Assembly: GCF_001620365.2 (NCBI RefSeq)
Contig: NZ_LQMT02000014.1
Coordinates: 174,521 to 238,520, forward strand
Direction: 5' to 3'
Source: Amycolatopsis keratiniphila subsp. keratiniphila
Lineage (GTDB): Bacteria > Actinomycetota > Actinomycetes > Mycobacteriales > Pseudonocardiaceae
DNA length: 64,000 nt
Shown: piece after piece, positions 34,369 through 43,471 of the stretch
Layout of the letters: each line of letters opens with the position of its first letter
Position numbering within the stretch: the stretch's first letter is position 1
Notes under the pieces: generated by a model
Told to the model about the DNA's origin: nothing
The model's database searches: none
The model's input: only the letters and a program-made list of their open reading frames with translations
Program-made: the position numbers and the translations under genes

Positions 34369-36099
34369 TCAGGGGTTCATCGCGTAGGCACCCGAGAGAT
34401 CGCGGACCAGGGACCACACGTGGTCGAAGCGATCCGCGTCCACGACCGGCTTCCGGATCGAAGCCAACGCGAGTGCCTGCTGCGTGTCGGTCGAGGACGA
34501 CTTCCCGTGCAGGTCGATCGCGGCGACGCTGAAGTCCTGCACCAGCACGGCGAAGATCTGATCGACGATCTCGGTCTCGATCCCGGTGATCTCCGCCTGC
34601 TCCAGCACCAGCTGCCCGTAGACGACCAGCGTGAACAACTCGGTCAGCGCGAGGCCGAAGTCGAGGTCCTGCTGCTGCGCCTCGTCCGGGGCCGCGTCGG
34701 TGAACAGTTTCACCAGCGCCTCGGCCTGTTCGGTGAATCGTGCGACGTTCGGGATCGCGGACGCCTTGGCGTACGCCTCACGCCAGTCGTGGAACCGCAC
34801 CTTCGACAGCCCGCGCGCGGGGCCCTGGCGGAACAGGAACTCGTCGTCCGCCGCGTCGGAGCGGGTCGGCACCGGCTCGTAGGCCTGCGGCGCGAACAGG
34901 TACGCGGGCACGAACTTCGCGATCAGCGCGAGGTTCACCGCCACCGTGCCTTCGAGCTTCGGCAGGCCGTCGATGTCGTTCTTGGACATCGCGAGATAGG
35001 TGTCGGCCTCGAAACCCTTGGCCGCCAACACATCCGCGACCAGGCCGATGACCTTCTGCGCCTCGGTGGTCACCTTCATCTTGGTGATCGGGTTGAACAG
35101 CAGGTACCGGCGGTCGTCCGCGTTCGCGCTGCGGAAGTAGTCCACGGCGCGGTCGGAGAACAGCTTCATCGCGACGAGCCGCGCGTACGCCTCGACGAAT
35201 TCCCTGCGCACGTGCGGGAAATCGGTGACCTTCTTGCCGTAGAGCACCCGGTTGTGCGCGTGCGTGATCGCCTCGTACAGCGAATGCGTCGACATCCCGA
35301 TGCCGCCGAAGCACAGGTTGAACTTGCCGATGTTGACCGTGTTCAGCGCCGCGGAGAACGCCTCGGCGCCGACGTGAAGGATGTCCTCTTCGGACACCGG
35401 GTAGTCGTTCAGCTCGAACTCGGCGACGTACATCTGCGACGGCACGACGTTCTTCACCACACGGTAGTTCGGGTGCTCAGAGTCCGCGTAGAAGAACACG
35501 TACTGGTCCGGACCCTCGACACCTTCGATGCGGCCGAAGACCGACACCGTCCGCGCGCAGTTCCCGTTGCCGATGTAGTACTTCGAGCCGTTCGCGCGGT
35601 AGCCGCCAGCGCCGTCCGGGGTGAGCACGAGGTCCGACGAGTAGATGTCGGCCCCGTGCTCCTTTTCGGACAGCCCGAACGCGGCGACGCCACCGGCCGC
35701 GAGCGAGTCCGCCGCGCGTTTGCGGGCGGCCTCGTTCGCGCTCTGCCACACCGGGCCCAGGCCGAGGATGGTGACCTGCCACGGGTACCAATAATTCAGG
35801 CCGTAGAAGCCGAGGATCTCCGACAGGGCCGCGACCCGCGCGGTGTCCCAGCGCTTGTCGGGGTTCCCCTCGGCGTTGGCGCCGGGAGTGAGGAAGGTCG
35901 AGAACAGGCCTTCCTTGCCCGCGAACTCGATGAAGTCCGCGTAGAAGGTCCGGTCGTGGTAGTCCTCGACGAGCTTGCGCTTGCCACGCTGTTCGAACCA
36001 CTCGATGGTGGCACGCAACAGGCGACGCGTCTCCGGGTCGAACTGCTGGGGGTCGTACCCACCCGGGTTCAGCAACAACGCGGTCGCCTTTTCGCTCAT
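34369..36099 (-). CDS. Acyl-CoA dehydrogenase
   Basis: A 576-residue flavoenzyme, longer than the 380-residue standard and closer in size to the FadE5/ACAD-long group. The dehydrogenase core includes AAFGLSEKEHGADIYSSDLV (flavin and substrate region), YYIGNGNCARTVSVFGRIEG and FNLCFGGIGMSTHSLYEAIT. It oxidises an acyl-CoA to the 2-enoyl-CoA, passing electrons to ETF. The ATG at 36099 has AGGAG 5 bases upstream, better than a GTG two codons earlier. The chain-length preference is unknown. A serine-hydrolase gene ends 25 bases upstream on the same strand. Confidence 0.88.
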   Translation of the reverse strand: MSEKATALLLNPGGYDPQQFDPETRRLLRATIEWFEQRGKRKLVEDYHDRTFYADFIEFAGKEGLFSTFLTPGANAEGNPDKRWDTARVAALSEILGFYGLNYWYPWQVTILGLGPVWQSANEAARKRAADSLAAGGVAAFGLSEKEHGADIYSSDLVLTPDGAGGYRANGSKYYIGNGNCARTVSVFGRIEGVEGPDQYVFFYADSEHPNYRVVKNVVPSQMYVAEFELNDYPVSEEDILHVGAEAFSAALNTVNIGKFNLCFGGIGMSTHSLYEAITHAHNRVLYGKKVTDFPHVRREFVEAYARLVAMKLFSDRAVDYFRSANADDRRYLLFNPITKMKVTTEAQKVIGLVADVLAAKGFEADTYLAMSKNDIDGLPKLEGTVAVNLALIAKFVPAYLFAPQAYEPVPTRSDAADDEFLFRQGPARGLSKVRFHDWREAYAKASAIPNVARFTEQAEALVKLFTDAAPDEAQQQDLDFGLALTELFTLVVYGQLVLEQAEITGIETEIVDQIFAVLVQDFSVAAIDLHGKSSSTDTQQALALASIRKPVVDADRFDHVWSLVRDLSGAYAMNP

Positions 36100-36124
36100 G
36101 GTCACTCCTGGTCAGCCGAAGTTA

Positions 36125-37462
36125 CTACCCGGTAACCGTAGCGTCCCGCTTCGCCGTCCGGCCACCGAACTCGACCGAAGTCACCCGTCCACGCTCGTCG
36201 CGCAGGAACCGCGCGGTGGGCTTGCGGGTGTCCGCGGCCGGGGCGATCGCGTCTCCGCCGACGAAGACGGCCTCGAACGGCGGAGGCGACGGGAAGTCCT
36301 CGATTTCCGCGACGAGCTGGGTCCAGAGGGCGCCGTCCCGGTCGCTGACCACGAACGTCAGGTCCCCGGTTTGGTAGCGGCCCAGGTACTCGGCGATATC
36401 CGGCTGGGGCACGGGCGGCGAGCTCGCGAGCGGAGGCAGCCCGACCACGTTCTCCAGACACCAGTCGACGATCTTGGCGCCCAGCGCGGATCCGCCCGCG
36501 CTGTTGGTCAGCACCGTGACGGCGAAATCCGACTCCGGCAAGGTCACGAACTCCGACAGCTGCAGGTTGCTGACGTTGCCGCCGTGCCGGACCAGCCGGG
36601 CCGCGCCGTGCGTCGTGTGCAGCCAGCTCAGGCCGACCTCCTCGAAGCGCAGGGCCGCCTTGCGCTGCGGCGCGCGCATGAGATCGCGGGTGGCCTCGCT
36701 GAGCGGCGGCTTCCCCTCGGCCTCGCCGGTCAGGAAGAACCGTGCCCACTTCAGCTGGTCGCCCGCGGTGGACCACAAGCCGCCGCTCGCGCTGTCGGCC
36801 CGGCTCAGGCCCACGGTGTGCTCGACGGCAGGCCCGCCGTCTCGCAGCACGTGACCGACGGCGTGACGGCGGGTGAGCACTTCCCACGGCAGGTAATACG
36901 ACTCGGTCATGCCCAGCGGTTCGAGCAGCCGGGCGCGGACGACGTCCTCGAAGGCCTCGCCCGCCGCCACCTCGACGACCCGTCCGGCCAGCTGGAACCC
37001 GGCGTTGCAGTAGGAGAACACCTCACCGGGCGCGAAATTCTGCGGGAGCTCGCCGAACCTCGCGATCGCCAGGGCCAGCGCGTCGTCACCCCACCCGGTG
37101 GTGAAGTCCACGTCGCCGAGGAAGCCGGCCGAATGCGTGAGCAGATGGCGCAGGGTCACCGTCTTCCGCGCCACCGGATCCGCCAGCGGGAGATCGGGAA
37201 GGTGCTCGACGACCGGCCGGTCCAGGTCCAGCACGCCGTCTTCGACCAGTGCGAGCACGGCGGCCGCGGCGAACGTCTTGCTGGTGGAACCGATCATGAA
37301 CAACGTGCCGGGATCGACCGGGAGCCCGGTGTCCACACTGGACACCCCGGTGGCGAACACCGACTCCTCGCCCCGGTGCGTCACCCCCACCACGGCCCCG
37401 GGGACGCTCGCGCGACGCGCCTCCTCGTCGAGCACCCCTTGCAGTTCCTGAACGTTCGACAC
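36125..37462 (-). CDS. Serine hydrolase, beta-lactamase class C/esterase family
   Basis: A 445-residue enzyme of the penicillin-binding-protein-like transpeptidase fold: Ser59-Thr-Ser-Lys62 (nucleophile and general base), YCN near residue 150, and RHGGN in place of KTG. No signal peptide is visible, so it probably works in the cytosol as an esterase or peptidase rather than as a beta-lactamase. A C-terminal domain of about 120 residues follows. It is upstream of the acyl-CoA dehydrogenase on the same strand and may be co-transcribed. Confidence 0.85.
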   Translation of the reverse strand: MSNVQELQGVLDEEARRASVPGAVVGVTHRGEESVFATGVSSVDTGLPVDPGTLFMIGSTSKTFAAAAVLALVEDGVLDLDRPVVEHLPDLPLADPVARKTVTLRHLLTHSAGFLGDVDFTTGWGDDALALAIARFGELPQNFAPGEVFSYCNAGFQLAGRVVEVAAGEAFEDVVRARLLEPLGMTESYYLPWEVLTRRHAVGHVLRDGGPAVEHTVGLSRADSASGGLWSTAGDQLKWARFFLTGEAEGKPPLSEATRDLMRAPQRKAALRFEEVGLSWLHTTHGAARLVRHGGNVSNLQLSEFVTLPESDFAVTVLTNSAGGSALGAKIVDWCLENVVGLPPLASSPPVPQPDIAEYLGRYQTGDLTFVVSDRDGALWTQLVAEIEDFPSPPPFEAVFVGGDAIAPAADTRKPTARFLRDERGRVTSVEFGGRTAKRDATVTG

Positions 37463-37736
37463 CCGTGTCCCCTTTCGTCCGGTCAGGCCAGCGTTTCACC
37501 GCGAGGCCGGGTCCGGCTCGTACGAACCGACGAACATCGGCGGGCCGGTGCGGGCGATATCACGTAGCCCGGGAGATCACGACCCAGTACACTGGACCAC
37601 GCGGTCCGCTCAGTTCTGCCTCGGGCCGCGTTTCGTTGTCGAAGACCACGCGCCGCGGCCCCCGAGGTCTGCGCCGGGCAGGACAACCGTTTCTACTCTT
37701 ACGGAGATACCAGGGCGCCCGTGCGCCCACACGCTT

Positions 37737-39386
37737 ATGAGCACACCTACTTTCACCGAGCTCGGCCTGTCCAAGACCCTCGTCGACGCGCTCGCCGAAC
37801 AGGGCGTCACCAGCCCGTTCCCGATCCAGGCCGCCACGCTGCCGCATTCGCTGGCGGGCCGGGACGTCCTCGGCCGCGGCCGCACCGGCTCCGGCAAGAC
37901 GTACGGCTTCGTGCTGCCCGTCCTCGCCCGGCTCGCCGACGGCCCGACCCGGCGCCGCCCCGGCCGCCCGCGCGCACTGGTGCTGGCGCCGACCCGCGAG
38001 CTGGCGACCCAGATCGAGGCGTCGTTCCTGCCGCTGGCCAAACCGCTCGGCCTCAAGGTCACCACGATCTTCGGCGGGGTCAGCCCGAACCCGCAGATCA
38101 CCCGCCTGCGTGACGGCGTCGACATCGTCGTCGCCTGCCCCGGCAGGCTCGCCGACCACATGCGCTCCGGCGAGGCGAAACTCGACCACGTCGAGATCAC
38201 CGTGCTGGACGAGGCCGACCACATGGCCGACCTCGGGTTCCTGCCCGACGTGCGGCGCATCATGGCCGAGACCCCGGAGCGCGGGCAGCGGCTGCTGTTC
38301 TCCGCGACCCTCGACGCCGGCGTCGACGTGCTGGTCAAGCGCTTCATGCACGACCCGGTGACGCACAGCGTCGACTCGGCGCAGTCGCCGGTCTCGACCA
38401 TGAAGCACCACGTGCTGCACCTGGAGGAGACCCACCGGCTGCCGGTGCTGATCGACCTCACCGCCGCCCCGGGCCGCACGCTGGTGTTCACCCGCACGAA
38501 GCACCGCGCGAAGCAGCTGACGCGCAAGCTCATGGCCTCCGGCGTGCCGGCGGTCGAATTGCACGGCAACCTCGGCCAGACGGCGCGGACCCGCAACCTG
38601 GAGGCGTTCGCCTCCGGCGCGGCGAAGACGCTGGTCGCGACCGACATCGCCGCCCGCGGGATCCACGTAGACGACGTCACGCTCGTCATCCACGCCGACC
38701 CGCCGGTCGAGCACAAGGCGTACCTGCACCGGTCCGGCCGGACGGCGCGGGCCGGGGCGTCCGGCACCGTCGTCACGCTGATGACCGACGCGCAGATCGG
38801 CGACGTCCGCGACCTCACCCGCAAGGCGGGTATCAAGCCGACCACGACGCAGCTCGGCCCCGGCCACCCGCTGCTGTCGGAGCTGGCGCCCGGTGAGCGT
38901 TCGTTCACCGCGTCGCCGCGGCGGCCCATCGTGGACACGCGGCCGAAGAAGGTCACCGCGTCCGGTGAGGCCATACCGGCCAAGGGTGACGACGAAGAGC
39001 GTCCGGCCCGCGGTGGACGTGGCGCCCGCGGCGGCCGTGGCCGTGGTCCCTCGGCCGGTGGCCGTGGCGCTTCCGGCGGCGGACGGGGTGCTTCGGGCGG
39101 CGGACGTCGCGGTGGCTCCTCGGACGGCCGTTCGCGCTCCGAGGGCGACCGTCGCGGTGCTTCCGCGGGCCAGGGTCGTCGCGGCGCCGAGTCCGCCGGA
39201 CGTCGCGAAGGCGCCCCCAAGGGCGGCCAGGGTCGTCGCGCCGCCGCCGAGGCGCAGCCGCGCCGCGGCTCCGGCGCCGCGAAGTCCCAATCCTCGCGGA
39301 ACCAGTCCGGCGGTGCTCCGGCCCGCCGCGGCGGTGCCGCCGCGTTCTCCTCGGGGACCCGGGCCGGCTCGCGCCGCTCGCGCTGA
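37737..39386 (+). CDS. DEAD-box RNA helicase with Arg/Gly-rich tail
   Basis: A 549-residue helicase: Q motif (GVTSPFPIQAATLPHSLAGR), motif I GRTGSGKT, motif II VLDEADHM, motif III FSAT, motif VI HRSGRTARAG. The last 140 residues are low-complexity with RGGRGARGG, GGRGASGGG and similar repeats, a disordered RNA-binding tail. It should unwind RNA in ribosome assembly or mRNA decay. The start has no strong ribosome site; the 274-base gap upstream, shared with a divergent gene, probably includes a long 5' leader. Confidence 0.92.
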   Translation: MSTPTFTELGLSKTLVDALAEQGVTSPFPIQAATLPHSLAGRDVLGRGRTGSGKTYGFVLPVLARLADGPTRRRPGRPRALVLAPTRELATQIEASFLPLAKPLGLKVTTIFGGVSPNPQITRLRDGVDIVVACPGRLADHMRSGEAKLDHVEITVLDEADHMADLGFLPDVRRIMAETPERGQRLLFSATLDAGVDVLVKRFMHDPVTHSVDSAQSPVSTMKHHVLHLEETHRLPVLIDLTAAPGRTLVFTRTKHRAKQLTRKLMASGVPAVELHGNLGQTARTRNLEAFASGAAKTLVATDIAARGIHVDDVTLVIHADPPVEHKAYLHRSGRTARAGASGTVVTLMTDAQIGDVRDLTRKAGIKPTTTQLGPGHPLLSELAPGERSFTASPRRPIVDTRPKKVTASGEAIPAKGDDEERPARGGRGARGGRGRGPSAGGRGASGGGRGASGGGRRGGSSDGRSRSEGDRRGASAGQGRRGAESAGRREGAPKGGQGRRAAAEAQPRRGSGAAKSQSSRNQSGGAPARRGGAAAFSSGTRAGSRRSR

Positions 39387-39392
39387 CCCACC

Positions 39393-39521
39393 CCGGACAC
39401 GCGTGATTGAAGGCCGATCACGCGTGTCCGGAGGCGTAACTCGCGTGATTGAAGGCGTAACTCCGTGATCCGGCTCCAATCACGCGAGTTACGGCTCCGA
39501 TCACGTGAGTTACGGCTCCGA
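39393..39521. repeat. Cluster of inverted 21-base units, copy A
   Basis: Hairpin 1 has 15-base perfect arms (39393-39407, 39417-39431). Hairpin 2 has 16-base perfect arms (39436-39451, 39477-39492). The right side is a tandem of 21-base units, GGCTCC[A/G]ATCACG[C/T]GAGTTAC, at 39472-39492 and 39493-39513, with a third partial unit running into the desaturase stop. The left side carries the same units inverted. It lies between converging genes and probably acts as a two-way terminator. Confidence 0.8.
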
Positions 39522-40454
39522 TCACGCGTGGCGGGCGGCGGCGCGGGCTTCGGCGGCCGCGCGACGCTCTTCGAAGCGCGAAGCCTGGGTGTCGAGGGCC
39601 TTCAGGAACTGGTCGAGTTCGTCCCGCGCCTTCTCCCCCACCTCGCCGAGCCCTTCGAGCTCGAAGATCTTCCACTGCCGCAGCAACGGCCAGATCACCT
39701 CGTCGTGGTGGATCCGCAGGTCGTAGATGCCCGCCTTCGCGATCAGCGCGGCCTTGCGCACGAAGCTCGGGATCACCGCGCCCGGCATCTGGAACTGGAC
39801 GACCTCGTCGGTGATGGCGCGCATCATCGCGTCGGGTGACAGCTCCAGCGACGCCTGCACCAGGTTCCGGTAGAAGAGCATGTGCAGGTTCTCGTCCATC
39901 GCGACCCGCGCGAGCAGCTTCTCGCACAACGGATCCTGCGTGTACTTGCCGGTGTTGCGGTGCGAGATCCGCGTCGCCAGCTCCTGGAACGACACGTACG
40001 CGAAGACGTTCAGCAGCTCCTTGTCGCCGCTGTCGTACCCGGCCTGCATGGTCTGCATCCGCATCCGTTCCAGCTCGACCGGATCGACCGCGCGCGTCAC
40101 CAGCAGATAGTCGCGGATGCAGATGCCGTGACGGCCCTCTTCGGCGGTCCAGCGGTGCACCCACGTGCCCCACGCGCCGTCGCGGCCGAAGGCGCGCTCG
40201 ATCTCGCGGTGGTAGCTCGGCAGGTTGTCCTCGGTGAGGAGGTTGACCTCCAAGGACGTCCGCGCGATCGGCGACACCCTCGACTGCTCCGGATCCCAGG
40301 CCTCCCCGCCGAGGTCGGCGAAGTTCCGGCCCTCGTCCCACGGCACGTATTCGTGCGGCATCCATTCCTTGGCGACCGAGAGATGCCGGTTGAGGTTCTC
40401 CTCGACCGTCCCCTCGAGCTCGAGCATCAGCCGGGTGGTTTCGGGGACCGCCAT
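39522..40454 (-). CDS. Acyl-ACP desaturase
   Basis: A 310-residue soluble di-iron desaturase of the plant stearoyl-ACP/mycobacterial DesA type. Iron ligands sit in helices containing TAEEGRHGICI and MDENLHMLFYR. It introduces a cis double bond into an acyl chain on ACP for membrane lipid synthesis. A 33-base palindromic operator lies upstream of the ATG, so expression is probably tied to a TetR-type fatty-acid regulator encoded elsewhere. Confidence 0.93.
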   Translation of the reverse strand: MAVPETTRLMLELEGTVEENLNRHLSVAKEWMPHEYVPWDEGRNFADLGGEAWDPEQSRVSPIARTSLEVNLLTEDNLPSYHREIERAFGRDGAWGTWVHRWTAEEGRHGICIRDYLLVTRAVDPVELERMRMQTMQAGYDSGDKELLNVFAYVSFQELATRISHRNTGKYTQDPLCEKLLARVAMDENLHMLFYRNLVQASLELSPDAMMRAITDEVVQFQMPGAVIPSFVRKAALIAKAGIYDLRIHHDEVIWPLLRQWKIFELEGLGEVGEKARDELDQFLKALDTQASRFEERRAAAEARAAARHA

Positions 40455-40486
40455 GCGTTTCGTCCTTCCAGGGTACGGAAAACGCT

Positions 40487-40519
40487 ACCTACGACACCGT
40501 AACTTACGGTGCCGTAGGT
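40487..40519. promoter_or_regulatory. 33-base palindromic operator upstream of the desaturase gene
   Basis: Two 16-base arms around a single central C, 15 of 16 positions complementary; the core is CACCGTAACTTACGGTG, flanked by CTACG and CGTAG. It begins 33 bases before the desaturase ATG. The size and shape suit a TetR-family dimer pair. Confidence 0.75.
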
Positions 40520-40544
40520 TTGCCACCTCCGGAGGATGAACGAC

Positions 40545-41438
40545 TTACAGCGAAGCCGTCAGTCCCCGCGCCCGCAGGACCGAACGTTCCAGCGGACGGA
40601 ACACCAGCAGCTCGATACCGACGCCGACCAGCAGGATCAGGAAGATCGCCGAGATCACGCCTTCCATGCTGTTGAACGACGAGCCCTCGTTGAGGTACGC
40701 GCCGAGCCCTTTGCCCAGCGCAGGGGACAGCGCGATCAGCTCGGCGGCCATCAGCGAACGCCACGAGAACGCCCAGCCCTGTTTGAGCCCCGCCAGGAAC
40801 CCGGGCAACGCGGCCGGCAGCAGGATGTGCCGCGCCGACGAGAACCGGTTCGCGCCCATCACCTGGCCGACGCGCGGCAGGATCGGCGGGATCTGGTCGA
40901 TGCCCGAGACGAGGCCGTTCGCGATCGAAGGCACCGAACCCAGCAACACCACGAAGTAGATCGAGGCGTCGTTCAGCCCGAACCACAGGATCGCCGCCGG
41001 CACCCACGCCACCGACGGAAGGCTTTGCAGCCCGGTCAGGAACGGCCCGACCGCGGCGCGCACGATGCGGACCTTCGCCACCAGCAGGCCGAGCGGGGTC
41101 CCGATGACCACGCCGATCAGGAAGCCCAGCGCGGCCCGGTGCACCGACGTCCAGACGAATTCGAAGATCTCGCCGTCGACGGTGATGCCGACGAGTTCGT
41201 CCCATACCGCGAGCGGCGCGGGCAGCATCGCCTCCGGCCAGAACGCGGCGGCCCACAGTGCCTGCCACAACGCGACCAGCAGCGCCAGGAAGACCACCGG
41301 CGGCACGAAGCCGCGCAGGAACCGCTTGCCCCGGCTTTCCCGGCGTTCGCCGGTCGGGGTGTCGAGCGAGTCGAGCCCCGCGCCGACGGCCTCGTCGGCG
41401 TCTTCCACCGCGGTTTCAGGGCGGTCAAGCCGCGGCAT
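40545..41438 (-). CDS. ssuC: ABC transporter permease, sulfonate/nitrate/taurine type
   Basis: A 297-residue inner-membrane protein with about six helices and the BPD_transp_1 EAA-like loop (MGANRFSSARHILLPAALPG). It is the permease of an SsuABC/TauABC/NrtABC-type importer. It overlaps the ATPase gene by 14 bases and is last in the operon. Its N-terminal 40 residues are a hydrophilic extension. The ssuC symbol reflects family only; the substrate is not established. Confidence 0.88.
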   Translation of the reverse strand: MPRLDRPETAVEDADEAVGAGLDSLDTPTGERRESRGKRFLRGFVPPVVFLALLVALWQALWAAAFWPEAMLPAPLAVWDELVGITVDGEIFEFVWTSVHRAALGFLIGVVIGTPLGLLVAKVRIVRAAVGPFLTGLQSLPSVAWVPAAILWFGLNDASIYFVVLLGSVPSIANGLVSGIDQIPPILPRVGQVMGANRFSSARHILLPAALPGFLAGLKQGWAFSWRSLMAAELIALSPALGKGLGAYLNEGSSFNSMEGVISAIFLILLVGVGIELLVFRPLERSVLRARGLTASL

Positions 41439-42207
41439 GGGTACTGATCACCTCCCGGAGGTGACCGGTGATCTCCAAGGTCAGCTCTTCGGCGTCGGAG
41501 GCCTGGACGTCGCGCCATTCCCGCACGACCCGGCCCGGCCGCGACGACAGCAGCACGACCCGCTGGCCCAGCCGGACGGCCTCGCGGACGTCGTGGGTCA
41601 CGAACAGCACCGAGGTGCCGGTGCTGCGGTAGACGCGCAGCAGTTCACCCTGCAGGACGTCGCGGGTGATGGCGTCGAGCGCGGCGAACGGCTCGTCCAT
41701 CAGCAGCAGCGACTGTTCCGCGTCGCCGCCGACGCGCAGGGTCGCGGCCAGCGCCCTGGCGAGCGCGACGCGCTGCCGCATCCCGCCGGACAGCTCGTGC
41801 GGCCGCTTGTCGCCCGCGCCGCCGAGGCGGACGAGTTCGAGCAGTTCCGCCGCCTTCTCGCGGCGCTCGGCCCGGCCGAAACCGGCGAGCCGCAGGGGCA
41901 GTTCCACGTTGCGGGCCGCGGTCAGCCACGGCATCAGCGCGGCCTCCTGGAACATCACCGCGGGCCGGGAGGTTTCGAGCGTGATCGAGCCCGACGTCGG
42001 CTGGTCGAGGCCGGCGACCAGGTTCAGCAGGGTGCTCTTGCCGCAGCCGGAGGCGCCGAGGAGACAGACGAACTCGCCGGGCGCGACCGTCAGGTCCATC
42101 CCGTCGAGGGCCACGACGGCGCGGCCGGTCGGCCCGAACGCCTTCCGCACCCCGTCGAGCCGCACGGCGACCTCGGTGGACAGGCCGGGCTCCAAGGTGG
42201 TCGTCAT
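41425..42207 (-). CDS. ssuB: ABC transporter ATPase, sulfonate/nitrate/taurine type
   Basis: A 260-residue cytosolic ATPase: Walker A GASGCGKST, signature LSGGMRQRVALARAL, Walker B LLLMDEPFAALD and H-loop FVTHDVREAV. It energises the adjacent permease. It is 16 bases downstream of the binding-protein gene. The symbol reflects family only. Confidence 0.92.
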   Translation of the reverse strand: MTTTLEPGLSTEVAVRLDGVRKAFGPTGRAVVALDGMDLTVAPGEFVCLLGASGCGKSTLLNLVAGLDQPTSGSITLETSRPAVMFQEAALMPWLTAARNVELPLRLAGFGRAERREKAAELLELVRLGGAGDKRPHELSGGMRQRVALARALAATLRVGGDAEQSLLLMDEPFAALDAITRDVLQGELLRVYRSTGTSVLFVTHDVREAVRLGQRVVLLSSRPGRVVREWRDVQASDAEELTLEITGHLREVISTHAAA

Positions 42208-42223
42208 CGCTGATCCCCTCCGG

Positions 42224-43282
42224 TCACTTCGTCAGCCCGGGCGCGTTCACGCCGGGCTTGCCCTGCTCCTTGAGCACGGCGTTGAGCGGGCCGAAATCGG
42301 CGAACCCCTTGAGGTCCACCGCGGACTTCACCACGCCCGCGGTCACCGAGTCCTGCGCGAGCTGGGTGAAGGTCGACGCCACCGGATCGATGCCGAGTTC
42401 GATGCCGGAGAACGCGCGGTCGAGAACGGCCTCGCTCAGTGTGCTGCCCGCGAGCGCCTTGAGTTCTCCGTTGACCACCTTCTTCGCCTCGGCGGGGTTG
42501 GTCTTCGCCCATTCGATCGCGGCGAGTTCACCCTTGAGGATGGCGGTGACGGTCTCGGGGTGCTGCTGGAGGAACTCGCTGCGGACGATCACGACCGTGG
42601 TCGGGAACTTGCCCTCGGGCCACAGGTTCTTCTCGTCCAGCAGGACCTTCGCGCCCGCGTCCAGCACGAGCCGCGAGGACCACGGTTCGGGCAGCCAGCC
42701 GCCGTCGAGCTCGCCCTTCTTGAAGGCGTCGAACGTCTTCGGGTTGTCGAGGTTCGTGACCTTGACGTCCGGCAGCTTCTTCTCGGCGACGAACTTCTTG
42801 AGCGCGACGTCCTGGGTGTTCGCCAGCGACGGCGTCGCGATGTTCTTGCCGCTCAGCTGCTCGGGCGTGGTGATCTCCGGCTTCACCACCAGCTGCGCGC
42901 CGCCGGTGACGGCGCCGGAGACGAGCTGGATGGCGCCCTTGGACTTGGTGAAGGCGTTGATCGCGGGCCCGGAGCCGATGAAGGCGATGTCGAGCGAGTT
43001 GCCGAGCAGCGCGTTGACCTCTTCGGGGCCGGCGTTGAACGTCTGCGTGGTGAGCTTCGTCGAGCCGAGTTCCTTGGCGAAGAAGCCGTTCTTCGCGCCG
43101 ATCAGCGCGGGCGCGTGCGTCACGTTGGGGAAGTACCCGACGCGCACCTCGGCCGCGGCGCCCTGGCTCTTCTGCTCCACCTCGGTACCCCTGTCGGCAC
43201 GCGAACACCCCGTGATCCCGCCGGCCAGTGTCAGGGCGGCGAAGGCCGCGGCCAGCAAGCGGGTTCTGTGGTGGGTGCGCAC
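42224..43282 (-). CDS. ssuA: Substrate-binding lipoprotein of the sulfonate/nitrate-type importer
   Basis: A 352-residue exported lipoprotein: basic n-region, hydrophobic core, and lipobox GITGC with Cys26. The mature part is an SsuA/NrtA-like type II binding protein (VRVGYFPNVTHAPALIGAKN near the N terminus and GGWLPEPWSSRLVLDAG). The GTG at 43282 gives a proper lipoprotein signal; an ATG 21 codons upstream would add a charged extension. It leads the three-gene importer operon. Aliphatic sulfonates, nitrate or a thiamine precursor are possible ligands. Confidence 0.88.
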   Translation of the reverse strand: MRTHHRTRLLAAAFAALTLAGGITGCSRADRGTEVEQKSQGAAAEVRVGYFPNVTHAPALIGAKNGFFAKELGSTKLTTQTFNAGPEEVNALLGNSLDIAFIGSGPAINAFTKSKGAIQLVSGAVTGGAQLVVKPEITTPEQLSGKNIATPSLANTQDVALKKFVAEKKLPDVKVTNLDNPKTFDAFKKGELDGGWLPEPWSSRLVLDAGAKVLLDEKNLWPEGKFPTTVVIVRSEFLQQHPETVTAILKGELAAIEWAKTNPAEAKKVVNGELKALAGSTLSEAVLDRAFSGIELGIDPVASTFTQLAQDSVTAGVVKSAVDLKGFADFGPLNAVLKEQGKPGVNAPGLTK

Positions 43283-43471
43283 GGCAGGTCGCCTTTCGGA
43301 GGGTACGACTCGGCTCGGGTGATGGCGCGAGAGTCGCATGTTCACCCACGTGCCTGCATCGGCATCCGAATGACGGGAAAGATGCTGAGAAAGCTTGACA
43401 CCTGGCGGAACAGTTGTTCCACATATCAGGACCGGTGTAACGGTCCGGGCCGAACGGACGAATCACGCTTA

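Noticed and set aside
39393..39521. Possible CRISPR array because of regularly spaced repeats
   Set aside because: The 21-base units are directly tandem or inverted, with no unique spacers and no cas genes nearby.
41666..43471. Upstream extension of the orphan kinase frame across the ABC importer genes
   Set aside because: This part is antisense to the ABC ATPase and binding-protein genes and has no domain content. The kinase membrane region begins after the GTG at 43472.
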